Shown here: piece by piece, positions 44,508 to 58,390 of the stretch
Position numbering within the stretch: position 1 is the first letter of the stretch
Layout: each line of letters opens with the position of its first letter
From: Xylocopa sonorina
Taxonomy: Eukaryota; Arthropoda; Insecta; Hymenoptera; Apidae
Direction of reading: 5' to 3'
Length of the DNA: 64,000 bases
NCBI RefSeq assembly: GCF_050948175.1
Contig: NW_027490108.1
Location: 1,550,001 to 1,614,000, forward strand
The notes under the pieces: model-generated
What the model saw: only the letters and a program-made list of their open reading frames with translations
Told to the model about the DNA's origin: nothing
The model's database searches: none
Position numbers and translations under genes: made by a program

Positions 44508-45250
44508 TGAACTGTAGCTGCAGATACGCGAAACGCGTTGCACTGAACATTACATCTTATTACGAAACATAGAAATGAGATGCGATATCACATTCTGTAA
44601 AACAATAGAACTCTATTGCTTCAATACGTAGACATTTAGAAACGCTAAACCGTAGCAAAGATGTGTGGGATTTACATACTTTTGAAGTATAGACGAGATA
44701 TACATAACGCGTTACATTTAATTACAGATTAACATGTATCATAGACACGAGACGGATACCGCGTTTTATGTAGCATTTGAATTCTATTGCCTCGATATGT
44801 AGACCTCTGGGAACGCTATTCCTTAGGGAGGAAGTGTGGGCATCACATTCCTTCGATGCGTTGACGGGATATGCATAGCGCTTTGCATTGATATTACATC
44901 TTATCATGAAACATAGAAATGAGATTAGATTTCGCATTTTATGGAGCATTAGGACTCCATTTCCTCGAAACGTAGACATCTAGAAACGCTATTCCGTAGC
45001 TAGGAAGTGTGGCATTTACATTAATTTGTAGTGTTGACGGGATATACATAACGCATGACGTTGATTTACATCTTATCATGAGACATAGGAATGTGATTCT
45101 ATATCGCGTTTTATGAAGCATTAGAACTCTATAGCTGCGACTCGCAGACATCTAGAAACGCTATTCCGTCTCAAGAATGTGTGAGATCTACATTCTCTGG
45201 AAGTGTTGACGAGATGAACATAACGCGTTGCATTAACATTACGCCTTATA
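44508..45250 (+). repeat. Intermediate satellite, plus orientation
   Basis: Four monomers with cataacgcgttgcat, catagaaatgagatgcgat and aggaagtgtgggatttaca blocks. Subtype is between the old arms and the 174-bp array. Opposite in orientation to both neighbouring satellite blocks. Confidence 0.85.
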
Positions 45251-45286
45251 ATGTGACATATCGCATCTCATTTCTATGATACATGA
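45251..45286. other. Strand-switch point of the satellite (inverted-repeat centre)
   Basis: Sequence to the left (gacgagatgaacataacgcg, ending near 45250) is the near reverse complement of sequence to the right (cgcgttatgtatatctcgtc, 45309-45328). The 36-base spacer is itself satellite (tcgcatctcatttctatg). From here the array runs in the opposite direction. Confidence 0.75.
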
Positions 45287-48200
45287 TAAGACGTAATATC
45301 AATGTCACGCGTTATGTATATCTCGTCTACACTCCAAAAGAATGTAAGTGCCACGCTACCTTGCTAAGTAACAGCGCTTCCAGATGTGTACGTATCGAAG
45401 CAATAGAGTTCAAATGCTTCTTAAAACGAGATATCGCATCTCATATCTATGTTTCATGATAAGATATAATATTCATTGCGAAGTGTTATGCATTCCTCGT
45501 CTACGATTCAAATGAATGTAAATGCGACACTTCCTTGCTAGGAAATAGCGTTTGCAGATGTTTACGTATCGTAGGGATATAGTTCTAATGATTCCTAAAA
45601 CGCGATTCGCATCTCATTTCTATGTTTCATGGTAAGATATAATATGATTTGCGAAGTGTCATGTGTTCCTCGTCTACACTTCAAATGAATGTAAATGCGA
45701 CACATCTTTGCTAGGAAATAGCGTCTGCAGATGTCTAGGTATCGCAGCAATAGAGTTCTAATGCTTCTTAAAACGCGATATCGCATCTCATTTCTATGAT
45801 TCATGGTAAGATATAATATGATTTGCGGAGTGTTATGTATTCCTCGTCTACACTTCAAATGAATGGAAATCAGACACTTCCCTGCAAGGATATAGCGTTT
45901 GCAAATGTCTACCTATCGTAGCAATAGTGTTCTAATGCTTCTTAAAACGCGATATCGAATCTCATTTCTATGTTTCATGGTAAGATATAATATGATTTGC
46001 GAAGTGTTATGTATTCCTCGTCTACACTTCAAATGAATGAAAATGCGACACTTCCTTGCAAGGAAATAGCGTTTGCAGATGTCTACGTATCGTAGCAATA
46101 GAGTTCTTATGATTCTTAAAACGCGATATCGCATCTCATTTCTATGTTTCATGGTAAGATATAATATTCATTGCGAAGTGTTATGCATTCCTCCTCTACG
46201 ATTCAAATGAATGTAAATGCGACACTTCCTTGCTAGGAAATAGCGTTTGCAGATGTTTACGTATCGTAGGGATATAGTTCTAATGCTTCTTAAAACGCGA
46301 TATCGCATATCATTTCTATGTTTCATGGTAAGATATAATATGATTTGCGAAGTGTTATGTATTCCTCGTCTACACTTCAAATGAATGTAAATGCGACACT
46401 TCCTTGCTAGGAAATAACGTCTGCAGAAGTCTAGGTATCGTAGCAATAGGGTTCTAATGCTTCTTAAAACGCGATATCGCATCTCATTTCTATGTTTCAT
46501 GGTAAGATATAATATGATTTGCGAAGTGTTATGTATTCCTCGTCTACACTTCAAATGAATAGAAATGAGACACTTCCCTGCAAGGAAATAGCGTTCGCAG
46601 ATGTCTACGTATCGTAGCAATAGTGTTCTTATGATTCTTAAAACGCGATATCGCATCTCATTTCTATGTTTCATGGTAAGATATAATATTCATTGCGAAG
46701 TGTTATGTATTCCTCGTCTACACTTCAAATGTATGTGAATGCGACACTTCCTCGCTAGGAAATGGCGTTTGCAGATATCTACGTATCGTAGCAATAGATA
46801 TCTAATGATTCTTAAAACGCGATATCGCATCTCATTTCTATGTTTCATGGTAAGATATAATATGATTTGCGAAGTGCCATGTATTCCTCGTCTACACTTC
46901 AAATGAATGTAAATGCGACACTTTCTTGCTAGGAAATAGCGTCTGCAGATGTCTTGGTATCGTAGAAATAGAGTTCTAATACTTCTTAAAACGAGATATT
47001 GTATCTCATATCTATGTTTCATGATAAGATATAATATTCATTGCGAAGTGTTATGCATTCCTCGTCTACACTTCAAATAAATGTAAATGCGACACTTCCC
47101 TGCTAGGAAATAGCGTATTCCGATGTCTAGGTATCGTAGCAATAGAGTTCAAATGCTTCTTAAAACGAGATATTGCATCTCATATCTATGTTTCATGATA
47201 AGGTATAATATTCATTGCGAAGTGTTATGCATTCCTCGTCTACGATTCAAATGAATGTAAATGCGACACTTCCTTGCTAGGAAATAGCGTCTGCAGATGT
47301 CTAGGTATCGTAGCAATAGTGTTCTAATGCTTCTTAAAAAGCGATATCGCATCTCATTTCTATGTTTCATGGTAAGATATAATATGATTTGCGAAGTGTT
47401 ATGCATTCCTCGTCTACGATTCAAATGAACGTAAATGCGATACTTCCTTGCTAGGAAATAGCGTCTGCAGATGTCTAGGTATCGTAGCAATAGTGTTCTA
47501 ATGCTTCTTAAAACGCGATATCGCATCTCATTTCTTTGTTTCATGGTAAGATATAATATGATTTGCGAAGTGTTATGCATTCCTCGTCTACGATTCAAAT
47601 GAACGTAAATGCGACACTTCCTTGCTAGGAAATAGCGTCTGAAGATGTCTAGGTATCGTAGCAATAGAGTTCTAATGCTTCTTAAACCGCGATATCGCAT
47701 GTCATTTCTATGTTTCATGGTAAGATATAATATGATTTGCGAAGTGTTGTGTATTCCTCGTCTACACTTCAAATGAATGTAAACGCGACACTTCCTTGCT
47801 AGGAAATAACGTCTGCAGAAGTCTAGGTATCGTAGCAATAGGGTTCTAATGCTTCTTAAAACGCGATATCGCATCTCATTTCTATGTTTCATGGTAAGAT
47901 ATAATATGATTTGCGAAGTGTTATGTATTCCTCGTCTACACTTAAAATGAATAGAAATGAGACATTTCCCTGCAAGGAAATAGCGTTTGCAGATGTCTAC
48001 GTATCGTAGCAATAGTGTTCTTATGATTCTTAAAACGCGATATCGCATCTCATTTCTATGTTTCATGGTAAGATATAATATTCATTGCGAAGTGTTATGT
48101 ATTCCTCGTCTACACTTCAAATGAATGTAAATGCGACACTTTCTTGCTAGGAAATAGCGTCTGCAGATGTCTTGGTATCGTAGCAATAGAGTTCTAATAC

Positions 48201-51200
48201 TTCTTAAAATGAGATATTGTATCTCATATCTATGTTTCATGATAAGATATAATATTCATTGCGAAGTGTTATGCATTCCTCGTCTACACTTCAAATAAAT
48301 GTAAATGCGACACTTCCCTGCTAGGAAATAGCGTATTCAGATGTCTAGGTATCGTAGCAATAGAGTTCAAATGCTTCTTAAAACGAGATATTGCATCTCA
48401 TATCTATGTTTCATGATAAGGTATAATATTCATTGCGAAGTGTTATGCATTCCTCGTCTACGATTCAAATGAATGTAAATGCGACACTTCCTTGCTAGGA
48501 AATAGCGTCTGCAGATGTTTAAAATGTTCTAATTCTTCTTAAAACGCGAATCGCATCTCATTTCTATGTTGCATGGTAGGATATAATATTCATTATAAAG
48601 TGTTATGTATACCTCGTATTCTCTTCAGAAGAATGTAAATGCGGCACTTCCTTGCAAGGAAATAGCGTTTGCAGATGTCTAGGTATCGTAGCAATAGAGT
48701 TCTTATGCTTCTTAAAACGCGATATCGCATCTCATTTCTATGTTTCATGGTAAGATATAATATGATTTGCGAAGTGTTATGTGTTCCTCGTCTACACTTC
48801 AAATGAATGTGAATGCGACTCTTCCTTGCTAGGAAATAGCGTCTGCAGATGTTTACGTATCGTAGGGATAGAGTTCCAATGCTTCTTAAAACACGATATC
48901 GCATCTCATTTCTATGCTTCATGGTAAGATATAATATGATTGGCGAAGTTTTATGTATTTCTCGTCTACACTTTAAATGAATGTAAATGCGACACTACCT
49001 TGCTAGTAAATAGCGTCTGCAGATGTCTAGGTATCGTAGCAATAGAGTTCTAATGCTCCTTAAAACGAGATATTGTATCTCATATCTATGTTTCATGATA
49101 AGATATAATATTCATTGCGAAGTGTTATGCATTCCTCGTCTACGATTGAAGTGGACGTAAATGCGACACTTCCCTGCTAGTAAATAGCGTCTGCAGATGT
49201 CTACGTATCGTAGCAGTAGAGTTCTAATGCTTCTTAAAACGCGATATCCCATCTCATTAATATGTTGCATGGTAAGATATAATATTCATTGTAAAGTGTT
49301 ATGTATACTACGTATTCACTTCAGAAGAACGTAGATGCGACAGTTCCTTGCAAGGAAATAGCGTTTGCAGATGTCTAAGTTCGTAGCAATAGAGTTCTTA
49401 TGCTTCTTAAAACGCGATATCGCATCTCATTTCTATGTTTCATGGTAAGATATAATATTCATTGCGAAGTGTTATGCATTCCTCGTCTACGATTCAAATG
49501 AATGTAAATGCGACACTTCCTTGCTAGGAAATAGCGTTTGCAGATGTCTACCTATCGTAGCAATAGTGTTCTAATGCTTCTTAAAACGCGATATCGCATC
49601 ACATTTCTATGTTTCATGGTAAGATATAATATGATTTGCGAAGTGTTATGTATTCCTCGTCTACACTTCAAGTGAATGAAAATGCGACACTTCCTTGCAA
49701 GGAAATAGCGTTTGCAGATGTCTACGCATCGTAGCAATAGAGTTCTTATGATTCTTAAAACGCGATATCGCATCTCATTTCTATGTTTCACGGTAAGATA
49801 TAATATTCATTGCGAAGTGTTATGTATTCCTCGTCTACACTTCAAATGTATGTGAATGCGACACTTCCTCGCTAGGAAATGGCGTTTGCAGATGTCTGCG
49901 TATCGAAGCAATATAGTTCAAATGCTTCTTAAAACGAGATATTGCATCTCATACCTATGTTTCATGATATGATATAATATTCATTGCGAAGTGTTATGCA
50001 TTCTTCGTCTACGATTCAAATGGATGTAAATGAGACACTTCCTTGCTAGGAAATAGCGTTTGCAGATGTCTAGGTATCGTAGCAATAGAGTTCTAATGCT
50101 TCTTAAAACGAGATATTGTATCTCATATCTATGTTTCATGATAAGATATAATATTCATTGTAAAGTGTTATGTATACCTCGTATTCACTTCAGAAGAATG
50201 AAAATGCGACACATCCTTGCAAGGAAATAGCGTTTGCAGATGTCTACGTATCGTAGCAATAGAGTTCTTATGATTCTTAAAACGCGGTATCGCATCTCAT
50301 TTCTATGTTTCATGGTAAGATATAATATGATTTGCGAAGTGCCATGTATTCCTCGTCTACACTTTAAATGAATGTAAATGCGACACTTTCTTGCTAGGAA
50401 ATAGCGTCTGCAGATGTCTAGGTATCGTAGCAATAGAGTTCTAATGCTTCTTAAAACGAGATATTGTATCTCATATCTATGTTTCATGACAAGATATAAT
50501 ATTCATTGCGAAGTGTTATGCATTCCTCGTCTACGATTGAAATGGACGTAAATGCGACACTTCCTTGCTAGTAAATAGCGTCTGCAGATGTCTAGGTATC
50601 GTAGCAATAGAGTTCAAATACTTCTTAAAACGAGATATTGCATCTCATATCTATGTTTCATGATAAGATATAATATTCATTGCGAAGTGTTATGCATTCC
50701 TCGTCTACGATTCAAATGGATGTAAATGCTACACTTCCTTGCTAGGAAATAGCGTTTGCAGATGACTACGTATCGTAGCAATAGAGTTCTAATGCTTCTT
50801 AAAACGCGATATCGCATCTCATTTCTATGTTTCATGGTAAGATATAATATGATTTGCGAAGTGTTATGTATTCCTCGTCTACACTTCAAATGAATGAAAA
50901 TGCGACACTTCCTTGCAAGGAAATAGCGTTTGCAGATGTCTGCGTATCGAAGCAATATAGTTCAAATGCTTCTTAAAACGAGATATTGCATCTCATACAT
51001 ATGTTTCATGATAAGATATAATATTCATTGCGAAGTGTTATGCATTCCTCCTCTACGATTCAAATGGATGTAAATGCGACACTTCCTTGCTAGGAAATAG
51101 CGTTTGCAGATGTTTACGTATCGTAGGGATAGAGTTCCATTGCTTCTTAAAACACGATATCGCATCTCATTTCTATGCTTCATGGTAAGATATAATATGA

Positions 51201-53499
51201 TTGGCGAAGTTTTATATATTCCTCGTCTACACTTCAAATGAATGTAAATGCGGCACTACCTTGCTAGTAAATAGCGTCTGCAGATGTCTAGGTATCGTTG
51301 CAATAGAGTTCTAATGCTTCTTAAAACGAGATATTGTATCTCATATCTATGTTTCATGACAAGATATAATATTCATTGCGAAGTGTTATGCATTCCTCGT
51401 CTACGATTCAAATGAATGTAAATGCGACACTTCCTTGCTAGGAAATAGCGTTTGCAGATGTTTACGTATCGTAGGGATATAGTTCTAATGATTCTTAAAA
51501 CGCGATTCGCATCTCATTTCTATGTTTCATGGTAAGATATAATATGATTTGCGAAGTGTCATGTGTTCCTCGTCTACACTTCAAATGAATGTGAATGCGA
51601 CACATCCTTGCTAGGAAATAGCGTCTGAAGATGTCTTGCTATCGTAGCAATAGAGTTCTAATGCTTCTTAAACCGCGACATCGCATCTCATTTCTATGTC
51701 TCATGGTAAGATATAATATGATTTGCGAAGTGTTATGTATTCCTCGTCTACACTTCAAATGTATGTAAATGCGACACTTCCTTGCTAGGAAATAGCGTCT
51801 GCAGATGTCTAGGTATCGCAGCAATAGAGTTCTAATGCTTCTTAAAACGCGATATCGCATCTCATTTCTATGTTTCATGGTAAGATATAATATTCATTGC
51901 GAAGTGTTATGTATTCCTCGTCTACACCTCAAATGTATGTGAATGCGACACTTCCTCGCTAGGAAATGGCGTTTGCAGATGTCTGCGTATCGAAGCAATA
52001 GAGTTCAAATGCTTCTTAAAACGAGATATTGCATTCTTCATATCTATGTTTCATGATATGATATAATATTCATTGCGAAGTGTTATGCATTCTTCGTCTA
52101 CGATTCAAATGGATGTAAATGCGACACTTCCTTGCAAGGAAATAGCGTTTGCAGATGTATACGTATCATAGCAATAGAGTTCTAATGCTTCTTAAAACGC
52201 GATATCGCATCTCATTGCTATGTTGCATGATAAGATATAATATTCATTGTAAAGTGTTATGTATACCTCGTATTCACTTCAGAAGAATGAAAATGCGACA
52301 CATCCTTGCAAGGAAATAGCGTTTGCAGATGTCTACGTATCGTAGCAATAGAGTTCTTATGATCCTTAAAACGCGGTATCGCATCTCATTTCTATGTTTC
52401 ATGGTAAGATATAATATGATTTGCGAAGTGTCATGTATTCCTCGTCTTCACTTCAAGTGAATGTAAATGCGACACATACTTGCTAGGAAATAGAGTCTGC
52501 AGATGTCTAGGTATCGTAGCAATAGTGTTCTAATGCTTCTTAAAACGCGATATCGCATCTCATTTGTATGTTTCATGGTAAGATATAATATGATTTGCGA
52601 AGTGTTATGCATTCCTCGTCTACGATTCAAATGAATGTAAATGCGACACTTCCTTGCTAGGAAATAGCGTTTGCAGATGTTTACGTATCGTAGGGATAGA
52701 GTTCTAATTCTTCTTAAAACGCGAATCGCATCTCATTTCTATGTTGCATGGTAGGATATAATATTCATTGTAAAGTGTTATGTATACCTCGTATTCTCTT
52801 CAGAAGAATGTAAATGCGGCACTTCCTTGCAAGGAAATAGCGTTTGCAGATGTCTACGTATCGTAGCAATAGATTTCTAATGCTTCTTAAAACGCGATAT
52901 CGCATCTCATTTCTATGTTTCATGGTAAGATAGAATATGATTTGCGAAGTGTCATGTATTCCTCGTCTACACTCAAATATATGTAAACGCGACACTTCCC
53001 TGCTAGGAAATAGCGTATGCAGATGTATACGTATCGTAGCAATAGATTTCTAATGCTTCTTAAAACGCGATATGGCATCTCATTTCTATGTTTCATGGTA
53101 AGATATAATATTCATTGCGAAGTGTTATGTATTCCTCGTCTACACTTCAAATGAATGTGAATGCGACACTTCCTCGCTAGGAATGCTCTTAAAACGCGAT
53201 ATCGCATCTCATTTCTATGTTTCATGGTAAGATATAATATGATTTGCGAAGTGTTATGCATTCCTCGTCTACGATTCAAATGAATGTAAATGCGACACTT
53301 CCTTGCTAGGAAATAGCGTTTGCAGATGTTTACGTATCGTAGGGATAGAGTTCTAATTCTTCTTAAAACGCGAATCGCATCTCATTTCTATGTTGCATGG
53401 TAGGATATAATATTCATTGCAAAGTGTTATTTATACCTCGTATTCTCTTCAGGAGAATGTAAATGCGGAACTTCCTTGCAAGGAAATAGCGTTTGCAGA

Positions 53500-56400
53500 T
53501 GTTTACGTATCGTAGGGATAGAGTTCAAATGCTTTTTAAAACGCGATATCGCATCTCATTTCTATGTTTCATGGTAAGATATAATATGATTTGCGAAGTG
53601 TCATGTATTCCTCGTCTACACTTCAAATGAATGTAAATGCGACACTTGCTTGCTAGGAAATAGCATCTGCAGATGTCTAGGTATCGTAGCAATAGTGTTC
53701 TAATGCTTCTTAAAACGTGATATCGCATCTCATTTCTATGTTTCATGGTAAGATATAATATGATTTGCGAAGTGTTATGTATTCCTCGTCTACACTTCAA
53801 ATGAATGTGAATGCGACACTTCCCCGCTAGGAAATGGCGTTTGCAGATGTCTACGTATCGTAGCAATAGATTTCTAATGCTTCTTAAAACGCGATATCGC
53901 ATCTCATTACTATGTTGCATGATAAGATACAATATTCATTGTAAAGTGTTATGCATTCCTCGTCTACGATTCAAATGAATGTAAATGCGACACTTCCTTG
54001 CTAGGAAGTAGCGTTTGCAGATGTTTACGTATCGTAGGGATAGAGTTCTAATGATTCTTAAAACGCGATATCGCATCTCATTTCTATGTTTCATGGTAAG
54101 ATATAATATTCATTGCGAAGTGTTATGCATTCCTCGTCAACGATTCAAATGGATGTAAATGCGACACTTCCTCGCTAGGAAATGGCGTTTGCAGATGTCT
54201 ACGTATCGTAGGGATAGAGTTCTAATGCTTCTTAAAACGCGATATCGCATCTCATTTATATGTTTCATGGTAAGATATAATATTCATTGCGAAGTGTTAT
54301 GCATTCCTCGTCTACGATTCAAATGGATGTAAATGCGACACTTCCTCGCTAGGAAATGGCGTTTGCAGATGTCTACGTTTCGTAGCAATAGATTTCTAAT
54401 GCTTCTTAAAACGCGATATAGCATCTCATTTCTATGTTTCATGGTAAGATATAATATGATTTGCGAAGTGTTATGTATTCCTCGTCTACACATCTAATGA
54501 ATGAAAATGCGACACTTCCTTGCAAGGAAATTGCGTTTGCAGATGTCTACGTATCGTAGCAATTGAGTTCTTATGATTCTTAAATCGCCATATCGCATCT
54601 CATTTCTATGTTTCATGGTAAGATATAATATTCATTGCGAAGTGTTATGCATTCCTCCTCTACACTTCAAATGAATGTAAATGCGACACTTCCTTGCCAG
54701 GAAATAGCGTTTGCAGATGTCTACGTATCGTAGCAATAGATTTCTAATGCTTCTTAAAACGCGATATCGCATCTCATTTCTATGTTTCATGGTAAGATAT
54801 AATATGATTTGCGAAGTGTCATGTATTCCTCGTCTACACTTCAAATGAATGTAAATGCGACACTTGCTTGCCAGAAAATAGAGTCTGCAGATGTCTAGGT
54901 ATCGTAGCAATAGAGTTCTAATGCTTCATAAACGCGATATCGCATCTCATTTCTATGTTTCATGGTAAGATATAATATGATTTGCGAAGTGTTATGTATT
55001 CCTCGTCTACACTTCAAATGAATGTGAATGCGACACTTCCTTGCTAGGAAATAGCGTCTGCAGATGTCTAGGTATCGTAGCAATAGTGTTCTAATGCTTC
55101 TTAAAACGTGATATCGCATCTCATTTCTATGTTTCATGGTAAGATATAATATGATTTGCGAAGTGTTATGTATTCCTCGCCTACACTTCAAATGAATGTG
55201 AATTTGACACTTCCTCGCTAGGAAATGGCGTTTGCAGATGTCTACGTATCGTAGAAATAGATTTCTAATGCTTCTTAAAACGCGATATCGCATCTCATTA
55301 CTATGTTGCATGATAAGATACAATATTCATTGTAAAGTGTTATGCATTCCTCGTCTACGATTCAAATGAATGTAAATGCGACACTTCCTTGCTAGGAAGT
55401 AGCGTTTGCAGATGTTTAGGTATCGTAGGGATAGAGTTCTAATGATTCTTAAAACGCGATATCGCATCTCATTTCTACGTTTCATGGTAAGATATAACAT
55501 TCATTGCAAAGTTTTATGCATTCCTCGTCTACGAATCAAATGGATGTAAATGCGACACTTCCTCGCTAGGAAATGGCGTTTGCAGATGTCTACGTATCGT
55601 AGGGATAGAGTTCTAATGCTTCTTAAAACGCGATATCGCATGTCATTTCTATGTTTCATGGTAAGATATAATATTCATTGCGAAGTGTTATGCATTCCTC
55701 GTCTACGATTCAAATGGATGTAAATGCGACACTTCCTCGCTAGGAAATGGCGTTTGCAGATGTCTGCGTATCGTAGCAATAGATTTCTAATGCTTCTTAA
55801 AACGCGAAATCGCATCACATTTCTATGTTTCATGGTAAGTTATAATATGATTTGCGAAGTGTTATGTATTCCTCGTCTACACCTCAAGTGAATGAAAATG
55901 CGACACTTCCTTGCTAGGAAATAGCGTTTGCAGATGTTTACGTATCGTAGGGATAGAGTTCAAATGCTTTTTAAAACGCGATATCGCATCTCATTTCTAT
56001 GTTTCATGGTAAGATATAATATGATTTGCGAAGTGTCATGTATTCCTCGTCTACACTTCAAATGAATGTAAATGCGACACTTGCTTGCTAGGAAATAGCA
56101 TCTGCAGATGTCTAGGTATCGTAGCAATAGTGTTCTAATGCTTCTTAAAACGTGATATCGCATCTCATTTCTATGTTTCATGGTAAGATATAATATGATT
56201 TGCGAAGTGTTATGTATTCCTCGTCTACACTTCAAATGAATGTGAATGCGACACTTCCCCGCTAGGAAATGGCGTTTGCAGATGTCTACGTATCGTAGCA
56301 ATAGATTTCTAATGCTTCTTAAAACGCGATATCGCATCTCATTACTATGTTGCATGATAAGATACAATATTCATTGTAAAGTGTTATGCATTCCTCGTCT

Positions 56401-58390
56401 ACGATTCAAATGAATGTAAATGCGACACTTCCTTGCTAGGAAGTAGCGTTTGCAGATGTTTACGTATCGTAGGGATAGAGTTCTAATGATTCTTAAAACG
56501 CGATATCGCATCTCATTTCTATGTTTCATGGTAAGATATAATATTCATTGCGAAGTGTTATGCATTCCTCGTCAACGATTCAAATGGATGTAAATGCGAC
56601 ACTTCCTCGCTAGGAAATGGCGTTTGCAGATGTCTACGTATCGTAGGGATAGAGTTCTAATGCTTCTTAAAACGCGATATCGCATCTCATTTATATGTTT
56701 CATGGTAAGATATAATATTCATTGCGAAGTGTTATGCATTCCTCGTCTACGATTCAAATGGATGTAAATGCGACACTTCCTCGCTAGGAAATGGCGTTTG
56801 CAGATGTCTACGTTTCGTAGCAATAGATTTCTAATGCTTCTTAAAACGCGATATAGCATCTCATTTCTATGTTTCATGGTAAGATATAATATGATTTGCG
56901 AAGTGTTATGTATTCCTCGTCTACACATCTAATGAATGAAAATGCGACACTTCCTTGCAAGGAAATTGCGTTTGCAGATGTCTACGTATCGTAGCAATTG
57001 AGTTCTTATGATTCTTAAATCGCCATATCGCATCTCATTTCTATGTTTCATGGTAAGATATAATATGATTTGCGAAGTGTTATGCATTCCTCGTCTACGA
57101 TTCAAATGAATGTGAATGCGACACTTCCTCGCTAGGAAATGGCGTTTGCAGATGTCTACGTATCGTAGCAATAGATTTCTAATGCTTCTTAAAACGCGAT
57201 ATCGCATCTCATTTCTATGTTTCATGGTAAGATATAATATGATTTGCGAAGTGTCATGTATTCCTCGTCTACACTTCAAATGAATGTAAATGCGACACTT
57301 GCTTGCCAGAAAATAGAGTCTGCAGATGTCTAGGTATCGTAGCAATAGAGTTCTAATGCTTCATAAACGCGATATCGCATCTCATTTCTATGTTTCATGG
57401 TAAGATATAATATGATTTGCGAAGTGTTATGTATTCCTCGTCTACACTTCAAATGAATGTGAATGCGACACTTCCTTGCTAGGAAATAGCGTCTGCAGAT
57501 GTCTAGGTATCGTAGCAATAGTGTTCTAATGCTTCTTAAAACGTGATATCGCATCTCATTTCTATGTTTCATGGTAAGATATAATATGATTTGCGAAGTG
57601 TTATGTATTCCTCGCCTACACTTCAAATGAATGTGAATTTGACACTTCCTCGCTAGGAAATGGCGTTTGCAGATGTCTACGTATCGTAGAAATAGATTTC
57701 TAATGCTTCTTAAAACGCGATATCGCATCTCATTACTATGTTGCATGATAAGATACAATATTCATTGTAAAGTGTTATGCATTCCTCGTCTACGATTCAA
57801 ATGAATGTAAATGCGACACTTCCTTGCTAGGAAGTAGCGTTTGCAGATGTTTAGGTATCGTAGGGATAGAGTTCTAATGATTCTTAAAACGCGATATCGC
57901 ATCTCATTTCTACGTTTCATGGTAAGATATAACATTCATTGCAAAGTTTTATGCATTCCTCGTCTACGAATCAAATGGATGTAAATGCGACACTTCCTCG
58001 CTAGGAAATGGCGTTTGCAGATGTCTACGTATCGTAGGGATAGAGTTCTAATGCTTCTTAAAACGCGATATCGCATGTCATTTCTATGTTTCATGGTAAG
58101 ATATAATATTCATTGCGAAGTGTTATGCATTCCTCGTCTACGATTCAAATGGATGTAAATGCGACACTTCCTCGCTAGGAAATGGCGTTTGCAGATGTCT
58201 GCGTATCGTAGCAATAGATTTCTAATGCTTCTTAAAACGCGAAATCGCATCACATTTCTATGTTTCATGGTAAGTTATAATATGATTTGCGAAGTGTTAT
58301 GTATTCCTCGTCTACACCTCAAGTGAATGAAAATGCGACACTTCCTTGCTAGGAAATTGCGTTTGCAGATGTCTACGTATCGTAGCAATA
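53500..58390 (-). repeat. Higher-order repeat: 14-monomer unit of ~2,435 bp in tandem
   Basis: Positions 53525-53932, 54284-54493 and 54895-55323 recur with identical translated sequence at 55960-56367, 56719-56928 and 57330-57758, always shifted by 2435 bases, 14 monomers less one base. One patch (about 54620-54720 against 57055-57155) differs strongly while both sides are identical. Confidence 0.85.

Noticed and set aside
43172..44515. 8-bp direct repeat tgaactgt as hAT-type target duplication
   Set aside because: The string is part of the satellite in both orientations, the flanks are oppositely oriented, and no hAT transposase or inverted ends are visible.
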